Shown piece by piece: positions 44,833 to 57,152 of a DNA stretch of 64,000 nucleotides. Source of the stretch: Apostichopus japonicus. Lineage: Eukaryota > Echinodermata > Holothuroidea > Aspidochirotida > Stichopodidae. Position numbers and translations under genes: made by a program. The notes under the pieces are model-generated. The model saw only the letters and a list, made by a program, of their open reading frames with translations. It did no database searches and was not told the origin of the DNA. The stretch lies in assembly GCF_037975245.1 (NCBI RefSeq), contig NC_092576.1:17566111-17630110 (forward strand). The letters run 5' to 3'. How positions within the stretch are numbered: position 1 is the first letter of the stretch; each line of letters begins with the position of its first letter.

Positions 44833-46207
44833 ATGGCTAATGATGCGATTTGTTTCCTTGTGGTCTTATTGAGCCTTCCAACCGCTCATGCAAACCCATG
44901 TCCGCACAACTGTCAATGTTTTTATACATCCGTATTCTGTTACTGGAAAAATAGCAACAAATCAATTTTCCCAATACAAAATTCACTTTCTTGGCAAGAA
45001 CTTATATTAGTGAATAACTTTGACATCCCCAAGCTACAGTATGGACAGTTAGTCCTCCCATTTCTGCCAAATCTTGTTTACTTGAGTCTTCCACATAATC
45101 AGATACGGACAGTGGACGAATCATTTCTTGGAAACAATTCACGTATCACCTTCCTCGATCTATCAAGCAACAATTGGACAAGTATTCCAACGGAACTACT
45201 GCGCGTGCTGAAAGATCTTACACATCTTCACTTGGATAACAATGATATGATTCTTGTTCAGCCGTATTCCTTTGCCGAGAACAGGAAGCTTTTGCAATTA
45301 AATTTTAGCATACAACAGTATACATACAGTAATGCTTGAGGCGTTCAATGGACTAGAGGTGTTGACTGGTTTATATCTTCACAACAATATCTTAAGCAAC
45401 TTTCCTATCAATTAACTCATCCGTGGAAGCATATCAAGCTTAACTAGCCTGAGGCTAGGCTACAATGCCATTTCCAAAATACATACTAATAATTGCTCAT
45501 CTTCAAATTTGATTAAATTCGTCAGTTTTACCTCCAATGCACTTTTACATCTACAGGATAATTCTTTTTGTGCTTTTGACAACCTTGATAGTTTCCTTGC
45601 TGTTGGTAATGCCATCACTAAAGTTGATCGTTTCTTCTTTGGAAAAGAACCTCATAATTTAAAACATTTGCATTTGAAGAAAAACTTATTAGATGAAATC
45701 CTTCAGCAGGTATTGATGCAATTGCCTTATCTACTTATTTTGAAATTACGCCTAAATAAAATCACTCATGTGCCGGAAAATGCGTTTATAAATAACCACA
45801 AACTAACAATTAATGATTTGTGTGATAATTATATAACATCATTGGACACTTCATCGCTGCAAGACTTAAGTAATCTTGAACAATTAGTACTCAGCGATAA
45901 TAACTTGACAACGATACCCTCAGGCTTTCTTGACCCTGTTGGAGACTTCAGTATTGACTTGAGAAAGAATTCTTGGTTTTGTGATTGTAATATATTATTC
46001 CTAAAAAATTGGTTTCTGAAGAGTCAATTCCATGTATTTGAAATGTTTTGCTCTGATCTGATCGAATATCGTGGTATTGATGTTAAAGCTCTGCCATCAA
46101 ATACCTGTGTAATAACGAAAAAGAGCCCAGCAGATAATGCACAGATTCATTACCATTCGTTGCTGTGTTGGGTGTTGTGTGTTTGTTTATTGTTCATGGC
46201 TAAATAA
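44833..46207 (+). pseudogene. Leucine-rich-repeat receptor-like protein, broken (SP-LRRNT-LRR-LRRCT-hydrophobic tail)
   Basis: ATG at 44833 (a splice acceptor AATATTTCAG ends at 44803) opens a signal peptide (AICFLVVLLSLPTAHA), then a cysteine-rich N-cap (NPCPHNCQCF), then leucine-rich repeats of ~24 residues (LVYLSLPHNQIRTV; ITFLDLSSNNWTSI; LTHLHLDNNDMILV; later LKHLHLKKNLLDEI; LEQLVLSDNNLTTI). The C-cap is NSWFCDCNILFLKNWF with later Cys residues, and the end is a hydrophobic segment HSLLCWVLCVCLLFMAK with no cytoplasmic domain, suggesting a membrane or GPI anchor. A frameshift near 45330 and a stop near 45413 (FPIN-stop) split it into two frames, 44833-45339 and 45509-46207, so it is a pseudogene or carries assembly errors. 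Confidence 0.75.
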
Positions 46208-47784
46208 TGTTAAGGTTATCAACAACTGAATGTTGAGCAATTAATGATACACGGTTCAAAAGTGTGCAACGATAAGTCGTTGTGACAATTGGAATGATTT
46301 TGATAAGGCCTGGCACGACAGAATCATGTATAAGCTTCTCCGCTTTATCTCCCAGATAAACTGTCATACTTGTTCCCATTCCTTAGTAGTATCCTACCCC
46401 AACTCTCCCCTCCCCCCCCCCCCACACACACACAAAACACACACACAAAACGGAGACTTTATCCTTTTATTGACAATCTCTTTTAAAATTATCATTATTC
46501 CTTTTCCACGATTTTAGGCAACAAATATGGCATGTACGCGAAATGATCGCCATCTGGAACATAGGTTGCCAAGCCAACGTCCCTATTAAAAACACTAAAA
46601 TTTCGTCTGTAGAACTGGTTCAACATACAGCGTATCAACATCAACCCTCCAAAATTCTCAATAGTCATTTTCAGCGTCCAAAATTCTACCCTCTACTCTT
46701 CTCGACTAGAAACCCCCAGCCCCATGTGTTTCTTACGACAATAAACTCCCCTCTACTACTGAGAATAAATTCTGCTCGTAGCTGGTGACAACTCATATAG
46801 AATATAAAATATAACAAAACGTTCAAAATGAATACTGTATACGGTATTATTTGTCTCATTGTTTCCTGGAGCTTGTGATACAAAGAAAATACATTCACCG
46901 TTTGTCTGTGCTTTTGTATTCACTTTTTCTCAACATATCAAATTTGTTTTGTCATAAAAATACTAACTTACCTATAGGTTTTACATTTCTTTCGTAACCT
47001 TCTAAAATAGTTTGTTCTTTGTGAGGGATATTATTGTGAGGTATATTAAATTTGATTATATCAGCATTAAACCATTCGTTTGAATCTGAAGTTAAGTCTT
47101 GATATGTCGTAGTCTAAGGAAAATATTTTGAGTGATTGTACAATTCTAAATCTGTTCCGCATTTCGTGGAATTCAACTTTATATTACGCTAAATCTTTAA
47201 AATTCACGTTTCTGTTGTAAACCAAAACATTATTTTCATTTCATGTGGACATCAGAGCACCATTGTGGTATCATTAAACGCCTTCTTATCCTTAGAAAAT
47301 TGTAATTGAATGTAAATGTGTTATTCGAAGGCATGGAAGTCTTCAGTTCTCTATTGAAATCTATGCTGCATCTGCGAAACTGACGATCTGTCACTTGAGG
47401 TATTCAAAGAGTCATCTCTCAGGATTAAAAGCTGGTATCGAAACACAATTGGACTGATAGCTGTCATCTTGAGCAGCATATCAAAATTAGTTTAGTGCCT
47501 ACAATTATCCTTTAAGCAGTCAGTTCATCAGAGAAATACTAGTTGTACTAGTTTAAAACTAAGGGTGAGCTATACCAGTTTGAATACATCGTCTAGAACA
47601 AGTCAGTTCCTCAAAAATGTATAAGAAGTAAACATTATGTGAATAATAACGAATACCCTAAGCACCTTACACACTTTCTTTCTAACGAGTAAGTAAATAT
47701 TTCAAGTTACTTGATATATATTTTATATTTGCCAGTGAAGTTCTTTGTTTTGTTTCTTTTATCTGATGAGTTGCTTCAATATGC
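46208..47784. other. Intergenic, no gene recognised
   Basis: A C-run followed by CA-rich simple sequence at ~46412-46447, and AT-rich DNA otherwise. The frame at 46543-46788 has no domain. Confidence 0.5.
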
Positions 47785-49143
47785 GTGATTTTGATGATTA
47801 ACTTAACTAAAAACTTCGCCAAGTGGCGCTACACATGTGGCGACACAGCTCGTTTTCTACTCTTATATGTTCCTTTATTTCACGATTTCTACCATGCAAT
47901 ACCTGTTATCTTAAAAACTCCGTGCAATATGGATTTATACGTGTTTGCCATCGTGTTTTGTGCCTTAATACTCACTCCTTCACTTGGTTTCTCTGTGAAA
48001 GTGGATTTTTCAACTAACATTAACAAACCTATCCGGTATACCGCAGAGGAGCTACGTACTATGAAGCCTAGGCCTTGTCATCTTGCCAATGATATACTGA
48101 ACTTGGATTTACCATATGAAATGAGGAGAAGGAAGCGAGGGAAAGCCGGAGGAGTAAGAAAGAGACTTAAGACCCGTAAGTTCAAGCCGTTTCTACCGTC
48201 AATAATTATGGGCAAAGTACAGTCGCTCGGTAACAAAATGGACGAGTTGTACGGCAATGTTCGCTTCATACAAGATTTTAAACATATCAGTCTTATGTCG
48301 TTCACAGAGACTTGGCTCAATGAAACTGTCACGGATGATTGCGTTAACAAAAATGGATTTAAATTAGTACGGGGAGACAGAGACCTAAATCTGGCAGACA
48401 AACAAAAGGGAGGAGGAGTATGCCTATATGTTAACGAACAATGGTGTCATACGAATAACGTCACAACGAAACAATACCTATGCTCTACGAACGTGGAAGA
48501 TCTAGTTGCTGGCTTGAGACCCTATTATCTCCCCAGGGAATGTTCGCATGTTATCCATCTTGCAACGTATGTACCCAATCGCAGTGTTGCCAGAGCTGCC
48601 GCTAATGAGTTAAGTGCTCTTATTCAAGATTTAGAGACAGCTCATCCTAATGCCTTTGTTGTCATCTATGGAGACTTCAACCACTGTTCATTGAGGAAAA
48701 CAAGTGTTAACTATTACCAACATGTCCATTGTCCTACTCACGGCGAAGCTACCTTAGAATTGTGCTACTCCAATGTAAAAGAGGCTTACGTAGCATCACC
48801 GATAACAAAGCTGGGGAAATCGGACCACGATTTGATTATAATGCAGTCGAAATACCCACCTATTGTACAGAGGCAGAAACCGAAACTGCTCACAGTGAAA
48901 CAATGGAATCGTACAGCCACTGATCACCCCCAACTCTCTTTAGATCTCACTGACTGGAATGTATTCGTCGAAGCCACCGATGGGATAGATGAACTTACTC
49001 AAACGATCAAACAGATTAAAGTCTACCCAAATAACAAACCATGGATTACGAGGGAAGTCAAGTTGATTATCAATAAGAAGAAACAACTCTATGGACAAGG
49101 GGATAAGGACGGATTGAAAGCTGTCCAAAAAAGAACTCAATAA
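47785..49143 (+). pseudogene. Endonuclease part of the L2-like element
   Basis: The frame carries apurinic-endonuclease motifs MSFTETWLNE (catalytic Glu), VIYGDFNH (GDFN) and GKSDHDLI (SDH), all present. The first part (MKPRPCHLAND, RRRKRGKAGG, LPSIIMGKVQSLGNKMDEL) is the usual lead-in of this clade. The opening residues may not be original, and the frame ends about where the next begins at 49148. Confidence 0.85.
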
Positions 49144-49147
49144 GGTA

Positions 49148-50783
49148 TTGAAGAAGGAGAAGGACACGTACAGACATAACATAGAGGGACACTTTACCGA
49201 GAACAATATGAAACAAGTGTGGTCTGGCATGCGACTGATGAGTGGTTTCACAAATGATCCAAAGAACTCGTGTAAATTACCCGATACATCGATTGAATAT
49301 GCCAATGAACTAAATATGTTCTATAATAGGTTTGATTGCCACGATTTTTCAGAGGATACTGGCGAACTGCATAATTTATTATCCAGTAATGACCTGTACC
49401 CTGATGCATTTTTAACTGTAACTGCAGATGAAGTATGTCAAGAGTTTGCCAAACTAAATCCATCGAAGGCCGAGGGCCCGGATGGGCTGCAGCCACGTGT
49501 GTTGAAAGTTTGTGCTAATCAACTTGCCAATATATTTGCAATCATTTTTAATCTTTCATTTAGTACATATACTATTCCAACTGCATGGAAACGCTCTTGC
49601 ATAATCCCAGTGCCCTAAAAACCGATTATTACATGCATGAATGATCAGAGACCAGTGGCTCTGACTTCAGTTGCAATAAAAAAATATGTGAGCGTTTCTT
49701 CTTAAAGCTTCTGAAACCTATGGTGGATCAATATCTAGATCCGATGCAATTTGCGTATAGGCTTAAACGCAGTACGGAAGATGCCGTTCTATATAGTCTC
49801 GAAAGATTGTATTCACATCTCGAATACACAAATCTGGGTCACACTGCAAGAGTTTCGTTTTTTAATTTTTCATCTGCTTTTAACACTATTCAGCCGCATA
49901 TTTTAGTTAATAAATTATTAGGAATGAATGTTCGCCATGACCGTATCTCGTGGATTTTCAATTATCTTACTAATATATCACAGTATGTAAATATCCGAGC
50001 ATCTGATAGAACATCTGGTATTATCACATCAAACACAGGTGCACCGCAAGGTACGGTCCTAGCACCATTCCTTTTCACGTTATATACATCTGATGTGAGG
50101 TCCACCAATGGAAGCGCTCTTTGCTGAAAGTTGCAGATGACACCGCATTGATAGGTTTGAAAACGAAAGATGATGATATTGCATACTTACAACAAATACA
50201 AAACTTTGTCACCTATTGTGGACAGAACTTTCTAGAACTAGAAATGGTGATTGATTTTCGGAAATCTGAAGGGGTATCACAGAAAGTTACTGTCAAAGGA
50301 ATTACTGTTGAACGGGTTGATAATTATAAATATCTTTGGGTCGTGATTGATAATCGTCTCGCCTGGCATGATCACGTTGATATGTTAATGAAGAAACTGA
50401 ATTCTAGGATGCATTGTCAGCGTATGATTAACAAGTTTAATATTAATAACAACATTCTTGCCATGTTCTATAACTCTATTATGTGTGGTGTTTGGCAGTA
50501 TAATTTGGTTTCATTGGGAGGCAACGTCAGGATGGAAGATGCACATCGTATTGATGTTCTGAACAGACAGGCAAGTCTTATCATTGGGGATAGTCAGCCA
50601 ACCTTGGCCTCGTCCTATCAAAACCAACTGGGGGTTAAGTTGGAAAAGATCCTTCTTGATGAAGACCACCCAGTCCGCGAGTTTCTGGATAGAGCGATCA
50701 TCCCTAGAAGTAGTAGGATGAGGCTGCCGTTGGCTAGAACTAACAGACACCCCTCTTCATTCATTCCACAATGCATGAAATGA
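49148..50783 (+). pseudogene. Reverse transcriptase part of the L2-like element
   Basis: Frames 49148-49618, 49720-50127 and 50121-50783 together show the RT order: AEGPDGLQPRVLK, FAYRLKRSTEDAV, FFNFSSAFNTI (block A), GAPQGTVLAPFLFTLYTSDV (block B), VADDTALIG (block C) and the thumb region NYKYLWVVIDNRLAWHDHV. The block A aspartate is Asn here, a second reason this copy is inactive besides the frame breaks. Between 49618 and 49720 the conserved RPVALTS-like segment is present but out of frame. Confidence 0.85.
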
Positions 50784-51030
50784 CACAACCTACTTCTTAG
50801 ACGTTAATGCTTGCCCTGTTGGTATTTATGTTTTTGTTTTCGTCCTCTTATCACAGTGCAATGTATTGTTTCGGATTTTTGATCGTTCCTCCTGTTGTCT
50901 ATGTACACATTTTTTCATACTTTGTAATCTCTTATCTTTTTAGATGTTATATATACTTGTTTTATACGAGCATTCAATTACCCTTTGTGGGGTTTAATAA
51001 AGTTTATCTTATCTTATCTTATCTTAAATG

Positions 51031-52100
51031 CACAATTCATAACGTATAGAGGATCCGGTCTGCAAAACGTATACAATAATGGGAAATTGGAAAATACATC
51101 GTATCTTAAGCACTTAACACTTTTTAATACATTTCTTGTGAGAATAATAATAAAATAGTAATCGCTCATCAAAATTTGACATAATCACGTGTAGAATATT
51201 TTCCCTTTCGATTGAATCGTGATACTTTTCTTGAGGTAAAGTTGTCTTCATCACATTGTTTGAAAAAAATACGGACGGTGACTAATTTAAAGCAAATTTT
51301 ATTTTAATGTACGAGAACTCACAAAATCACTAAGCTTCTTGCATCTTTCATCGCAGATGTTTGTAAGTTTGGTTAAACTCCGTAAACACATATTAACACT
51401 CAAATTCGAAATACCACACTTTCATAACGTTTGTGCGAGCAATGCCTAAATTGTATATATATTCACAAAGCTAGCACTGTTATTGTTATTTATTTACAAA
51501 CCTAACAAGACAATTAAAAATGTTGGTAAATGACATGTTGGTAAATGACATGTTGGTAAATGACATGTTGGTAAATGACATGATCATGAGAGATGTGGGT
51601 ATTAAGCAAAACAAGTTTACTTAAAACATCAACGTCTTAAGTAACTGAAATATGCGCTGGACGCCAGCAAACATGTACTGTGATACTTTGTAATACAGTA
51701 ATATTTTTCCGCCTAGCGCAACCAAAGCGACATTACAAAACCAAAAAGACCTCACTAAAACCATAGCTACAAAGATCTCAACGTCCCCACGCCACCGTCA
51801 ACACTCGATGATTAAACATGTTATCCACCTACCATTCCGGTTAAGTAAGTAGCAATAGAGAGATACTTCAACAGTTTTATCGAGTGGTATCCCATTATTA
51901 TTGTTCGAATGTACTAACAATATACATATACATAAAACAGATATAACTACACGCTACACGCATTTTCGGAAACCATGGTCCTTCGCTAGGTGTACAAAGA
52001 GTGACATGAAATCCCGTTAGTCTACCGTAAGCTCCCAGACTGCTCAAAGTGCTTGAACCCGGAAATAAAAAGCCATATTTCTAGTTTGATCATGACAGGA
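51031..52100. other. Non-coding, with one tandem repeat
   Basis: A 15-bp unit is repeated exactly four times at 51521-51580. Otherwise I see nothing. Confidence 0.5.
51521..51580 (+). repeat. 15-bp tandem repeat, four exact copies
   Basis: The unit TGTTGGTAAATGACA is repeated head to tail without mismatch, so it is a recent expansion. Confidence 0.95.
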
Positions 52101-53600
52101 TTATGGCAAACTTAAGACACTCGATATTGTGTTGTGGAAGATTAAAATGTTTAGCCACTGGAAATTGGTTTTTTTGAGTCTGATTGTGCTTTTGTGATTA
52201 TTAATCCGTAAACGAAAACATGCGGAGGATTTGACAATGTATTGTATATCAGGACAGAGAACACAAGTTATAAGATATATCACAAAGTATGAGCCTGGTA
52301 AGGGCAGAGTTGGGGCAGAGTTGTATGGGCCTGGATGTAAACACACCCCTGAAGGAGAGAGGTGAATGTCAGGGTCCGTGATTATATGATGACAGACCTT
52401 ACACCGGGGTTACCACATTTAATATTCTTTTTGGGTTGGGAAGTATCGGTGGAGGTTAAACGACTCCTAAAATGGATGTTGCGTAGGCTGGGATGTTGTC
52501 TTCTAGCAACTACGGGGGGGGGGGGCGGTGTTTAATAAAAATGACACCTATATTGTCTCACAATTCCAACTTGTTCCATTCATTTTTGACCAGCCTTGTG
52601 ACTGGATCGACCTGATCACTGTGCGTAACGACAAAAGAAAAACGATTCTCTTTCACCTCCCTGTGTTGATTTTGAAACATTTTCTCCCTGGGAATTCTAC
52701 AGACCTTTTTGAAGGTTCCCTTCAATAATAAATGTAGGGATAATTGCAATCAAGAATGTGACTTATTAGGGTGGTTGATTGACTACGAAATTGTAAGGGA
52801 TCAGAACAGATGCGTTTGTAGCGAAGCATTTGGCTGAAGACAATTGACTCTTTAGTATGAGATGGGTGAACACTATGAAAGTCGAGATATGTGTAACGTT
52901 CAGTGGGTTTAGCATTACGTACGTGTTCATCCGACCGCTAGGTAGAGTGACCAGAGTGTCCAGACGGCAACATGAGATTTTGATTTCTCCATGGTTAATT
53001 TAATAGAAGGTCGGAACAGATTGAGGTTATGTACAAACGAATTGAGAGACTGATCACCATGAGACCAACTAACAAAGATATCGTCAATGCAACGTAGATA
53101 CAGGAGTAGTAGAAGATTATAAGTGTCGAGAAATCTAGATTTCAAAATCAGCAATTAATATATAAACTAACGATGGGGCCACTTTTGCCCCCATGACTGC
53201 CCCCTTAGCCTGAAAGTACAAGTTGTCCATGAACGTAAACACTTTGTGTCTTAGGATAAAGTCTACGCGTAGAGCGATCTCATCAGCGTTGAGATGGTTG
53301 CCCTAGGACAAGTACTTCTTGCATGCCTGCACCTCCTCATCATGCGGACTATGAGTGTATAGAACAGATACGTCGAGTGTGACAAGTAATTTATGGTCCG
53401 GGAGTCTGGTGGGTAAGGTGGATAGTTTCCGAATAAAATCCGTCGTATCCTTGACGAAACTAGGTATGTTTCCCATCAGTGGTTGTAGATGGCTATCGAT
53501 GAAGCCAGAAGTATCCTCAGTGAGGGTACCTCTACCAGAAACAATAGCGCGTCCGGGTGGTATCTCTTTGTCATTGGTGTGTTGAGTTGTAGTAGGTATG
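52101..53600 (-). pseudogene. Penelope-like retroelement, reverse transcriptase plus GIY-YIG endonuclease, decayed
   Basis: On the minus strand in broken frames: PPGRAIVSGRGTLTEDTSGF (53550s), HLQPLMGNIPSFVKDTTDF, LLVTLDVSVLYTHSPHDE, then NLYFQAKGAVMGAKVAPSLV, RCIDDIFVSW (the YIDDIF block, at 53100), FRPSIKLTMEKS, and YLDFHSVHPSHTKESIVFSQ. The end YLITCVLCPDIQYIVKSSAC, then FRLRINNHKSTI (52346-52190), is the GIY-YIG domain typical of the class. Numerous stops and frame shifts make it dead. Its 5' boundary abuts the LRR fragment, and no ribozyme-like motif was found at its 3' side. Confidence 0.85.
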
Positions 53601-53627
53601 CTGTGGATAGAGAGGAATTAAAATGAG

Positions 53628-54090
53628 TCATTTGCGTTTGAACGGTAATTTACCGGGAGAGGTTTTCCTTACCCTGTTCAATACTTTCAGAAAGTCTTTT
53701 CTGTTTCTTGTAAGCGTTTTTAAGGGCCATATTGCGTAGTTTCTGTGACGCCATCTCACAGATAGAATCGACTTTAAGATGCTGTCCAGTATATAGCACA
53801 TTGAGCAGCCATATCTCCAATTGTTCCCAAGTGAAGAAAGACCAAAGTCATGATTAACCTGGAAAGATTCTATCGGTAGGTAATTAACTTGTTGAATATT
53901 TAGGGTTTCAAGATTTTCCAAACCAACTAAAGCCAATGGCGAACACGTAACATGTATATTATTTTCATCTAGACTGATGTGCGCCAACTTCCCCAAGTAA
54001 CAATTATGCTCAAAGGCAACATTGTGGATATTGAAATGTTGTTCTTTGCAAGTAAAAGAGTCTTACGGATGGGTAGTCTGGTGAAGAGCA
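53628..54090 (-). pseudogene. Leucine-rich-repeat fragment (end of an LRR protein)
   Basis: On the minus strand: LGKLAHISLDENNIHV, then ALVGLENLETLNIQQVNYLP, then LGNNWRYGCSMCYILDSIL, i.e. two or three LRRs running into an LRR C-cap (NNWxxxCSxC). A further repeat (HNVAFEHNCYLGKLAHI) extends upstream past the apparent Met. After the C-cap the sequence (KTLTRNRKDFLKVLNR) is unrelated and runs into the Penelope-like element, which has probably cut the gene. It is a different copy from 44833-46207 and on the opposite strand. Confidence 0.55.
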
Positions 54091-54099
54091 TCTCACGTA

Positions 54100-55060
54100 T
54101 GTATTTTTTTTTTAACAAAGCTAACACTTACACCAGACTTTACATCAGACTTCTTCCCCCTTTCCTTAGTGATCGCAAAACAAACATATACTACAAAGCC
54201 AACAATCAAAATATATTTCACTTCGTGCAGGCACCCCTCAGGGCGCTGTTCTCAGCCCCCTCCTCTACACCATTTTTGTAAATGATCTAAACATCCCCCT
54301 CTCTCAAATTGCAACTATAGTCAGTACGCTGACGATATAGTCATTTGGAGCACCAGTAAAAATATTCATATAACGGAATTAAATATCAAAAAAAGCAATT
54401 GCTGGTGCTCGATGTGGAGAATAACAATAAACCCCTCACAATCTAACCTAGTCAATTTCTCCTTTAAAGATCAAAATACCGTAACCATATTTCCAAAATT
54501 AATCTTTTTAACACCCCAGTCACTGCCTCTCCCAATGCAACCTTCCTCGGTATCACTTTTGATAGTAAATTATCCTTTAACCAACACTGTGATAGAACGG
54601 CAGGACGTGGCTGGTCCCAACTTAAATACATCAAAATCCTCTTACACAAGTATAATTTCCCTCCGAAAACCACTATCCAAATCTATAAATCCAGAGTAAA
54701 ACCAATTCTCAGTTACGGAAGCATCTCCTTGCTTACCATTTCATATCCTAAAAAAACAAATTTGAAATAGAATCCACAGCACAGCTTATCGACTTGCCCT
54801 AAAAATCCCTTCATATATAGCTACCTCTCACGTTCTCCGCGCAATAAACAAAAAATCTTTATTCACCCTTCTTGTAGAATTTAATACCAAACTATATAAA
54901 AACAACCTAGAGAATGATCCATTGATCGACAAAAACTCCTATTGAAATACCCTGTAGCATTTACTTACTTCCCAAATAACCAAAACCTTTCTGTATTCAA
55001 AACTATTACTTAAAGCCGCATCCCAATAGAAAATCCTTTTCCTAAGTGGGTCTAGCACTG
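54100..55060 (+). pseudogene. Jockey/CR1-like non-LTR retrotransposon RT fragment
   Basis: RT pieces in shifting frames: IRLLPPFLSDRKTNIYYKAN; GTPQGAVLSPLLYTIFVNDL (54225-54285); QYADDIVIWSTS (the YADD active-site block, near 54325); CSMWRITINPSQSNLVNFSF; FLGITFDSKLSFNQHC; and IYKSRVKPILSYGS. The endonuclease and 3' end are not recognised. It is 5'-truncated and inactive. Neighbouring sequence up to 55.5 kb shows no gene. Confidence 0.75.
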
Positions 55061-57030
55061 ACTCCAGGTGTACTTATACATTAAGAACAAATACAAAATT
55101 CCGACAAAGTAGCAACCACTTCCGATCCAAACAATAGAAACCGCTCCGTCTTCAAATCCCATTTACTTAGAAATTCCTCCCATTAAGTAATTCCTACCGA
55201 ATTGGCTCTTCAGTTCCGACCTCTTGTTTATTTATGGCTTCTACACAATGTTATTGCATAATACTTCACTTCTCAGCATCTCCCTGAATGAACAATAGAC
55301 AACTCTTCTTAGAAAGGAAAAATTGTCTATTCTACAAAACTATTCCATTATCACCCGTAGTACCTCTTGCGAGGTCGAGCAGGGGTTAAACTCCTTTTTG
55401 TTGTTGTTGTTGACTTGAAGGCAATGCGGTTCGTGTCCGAAAGGAGATTTACCAACAAGAGAAATAACACTTGTGTTAACCTCGCAAAGCCTTGACACGA
55501 TGGAAACCGTGCAGTACGCAGTAGTCAAATGCAGTTAATTAAGTACTTGTTAAATCGTGAAACGAACAACGTGGGAAACCGCAACGTGAAATTTCAATAC
55601 GTTATTTGACAATATATGTTGTCCATTAAAATAAGCCTCACTATGATCCTGCAGTAGTCAACAAAGCCCCTGGCTCTCATATGTTAGGGACAAATGGGAA
55701 ACAAGGAAAAAGGGGCAGTTTGAAATTTCAACGCTTTGGTAGTTCTGATGAAAATAGTAAGCTTTGCAATCATAATGGCGTATGCGTGTGTTTGTGCTGC
55801 CAAGCTTGTAAACACAGTATTTCAAGAAGGGAATTTTGGACTTCACATGTTTGGTGTGTACGTGACCACATTAGGGACAAGAAGCGCATTGATTTTTGGG
55901 GAGGTCAATGGTCATTTGGGGTCACCAGGGGTAAAATTGTGTAAACTACTAAACCTTATATCTCAAGAAGGGAAGCTTGGAATGATCTCATATCGTACTT
56001 ATGTAGGTGTACTACATTGAGTAGAAGAATCCTCTTGTCTTTGGTAGAGATCAACGGTAATTTTGGGTCCACACAGGTCAAATTGTGTAAACACCATATC
56101 TGTATGCTGAGTACAAGAGGTGTCCATTTTGGTCATCAAATGTGAATATTGTTTGTCACATCTCAATGCTTTTTACAGTACTACTCAGATTGAAGTGTAT
56201 TGTTCATTCTTGCTATAGCCTCCAGTATGTCACATTGCTATAAGATTATTCAAGTAACATCATCGAACCCACATTGTAGTTTTGAGTTCTGGTTTGCCAT
56301 CAATTCATCATACAGCACAGTGCACATATACAGTTAAGGAATCTGTTTTCGTAATTGAAGTAGGTGTAGCGATCATGTCAAAATAAAATATTGATGCATC
56401 AGATTTGGAAGCAGAGTATCATTGATAATATTGACAGTTTTAGGAGAAAGTATTTGAGATATAGATTTTATTATGAAAGTATTAACCTTGGTCCCATATA
56501 AAGTCGTAACCTTGATAAATTATTGAAGTTTAATAACATTGCAGAGCAAAATCAAAAGTTAATAAAGAAAATTTGTATCTAGGTTTGGTCGGGGGATTCA
56601 ACACAATTATGCTGCCCCACATAAAGTCTAAGCCAGCTAGGTGCACAACTTTCACTTGCTGAAAACATGAGGGCATGGGGTGGGGGGGGGGGGGAGACTA
56701 CATTCCAACTAAGACCTTGGCCCATGGTGACTTAATAAAAAAATGATGTTAGTGTTTAACCTTTGAAAGCAGTTGACTTTTTACTTGAAGAAAATAAGTT
56801 ATGTTAATGAGTGGACTAAGCAGTAAGCACATAAATATCTTTGCATTTTGTTTTTATTTCACAATTAAATGTTTTCATTCTCTGGTTGTTCTTTATGCCT
56901 AGAATAATATGTGATGATTGCAATATCCATGAATGTTCATTTCCTAATGTGCAACATGTCCTTTGTCATTACTGTTATTAAGCTTTGTAACAGTGTTATT
57001 TGGAAAATATTTTTCCTCAAATTTCCACAG
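55061..57030. other. Non-coding stretch upstream of the SAM-domain exon
   Basis: It holds a tandem repeat (55795-56115) and a G-run near 56680. The first exon(s) of the SAM-domain gene, including the front half of its SAM domain, should lie here or further upstream but I could not identify them. Confidence 0.45.
55795..56115 (+). repeat. Tandem repeat, ~146-bp unit, about 2.3 copies
   Basis: Each unit has a TTGTGTAAACn start, a TCAAGAAGGGAA word, and GAGGTCAATGGTCATTTGGG/GAGATCAACGGTAATTTTGG cores. Open frames (55681-55944, 55736-56020) come from the repeat and are not real genes. The same core appears inverted near 32.9-33.2 kb. Confidence 0.65.
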
Positions 57031-57152
57031 CTCACAGGATTGATGATGAAGTATTTGAGCTACTGGATGACGAGAGCATAACACAGATAATCCCCAAACT
57101 CGGTCTTCGTTTAAAGTTTAAACATCACTTCAACCTAAGGTGCAACTCTCTT
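57031..57152 (+). CDS. SAM-domain exon
   Basis: The acceptor is ATTTCCACAG/CTCACAG (57038 would be an alternative start) and the donor CTCTT/GTGAGT is perfect. It encodes the end of a SAM domain, HRIDDEVFELLDDESITQ then PKLGLRLKFKHHF. It joins in phase 0 to the exon at 60578. The alternative of ending at CTAAG/GTGCAA is a weaker donor. Confidence 0.6.

Larger units (their letters stand above)
47785..51030 (+). mobile_element. L2-like (CR1 superclade) non-LTR retrotransposon, decayed
   Basis: An endonuclease followed by a reverse transcriptase in broken frames, ending in TTTAATAAAGTTTATCTTATC and the short tandem tail (ATCTT)n at 51005-51026, the usual L2-type 3' end. The protein stretches, especially the endonuclease-RT linker (PNNKPWIT, KKKQLYGQGDK), strongly resemble L2/Maui-type elements of fish. 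At least three frame breaks make it inactive. The 5' boundary is uncertain. Confidence 0.85.

Noticed and set aside
55681-56020. Two overlapping frames of 87 and 94 codons
   Set aside because: They are produced by the ~146-bp tandem repeat and show no domain.
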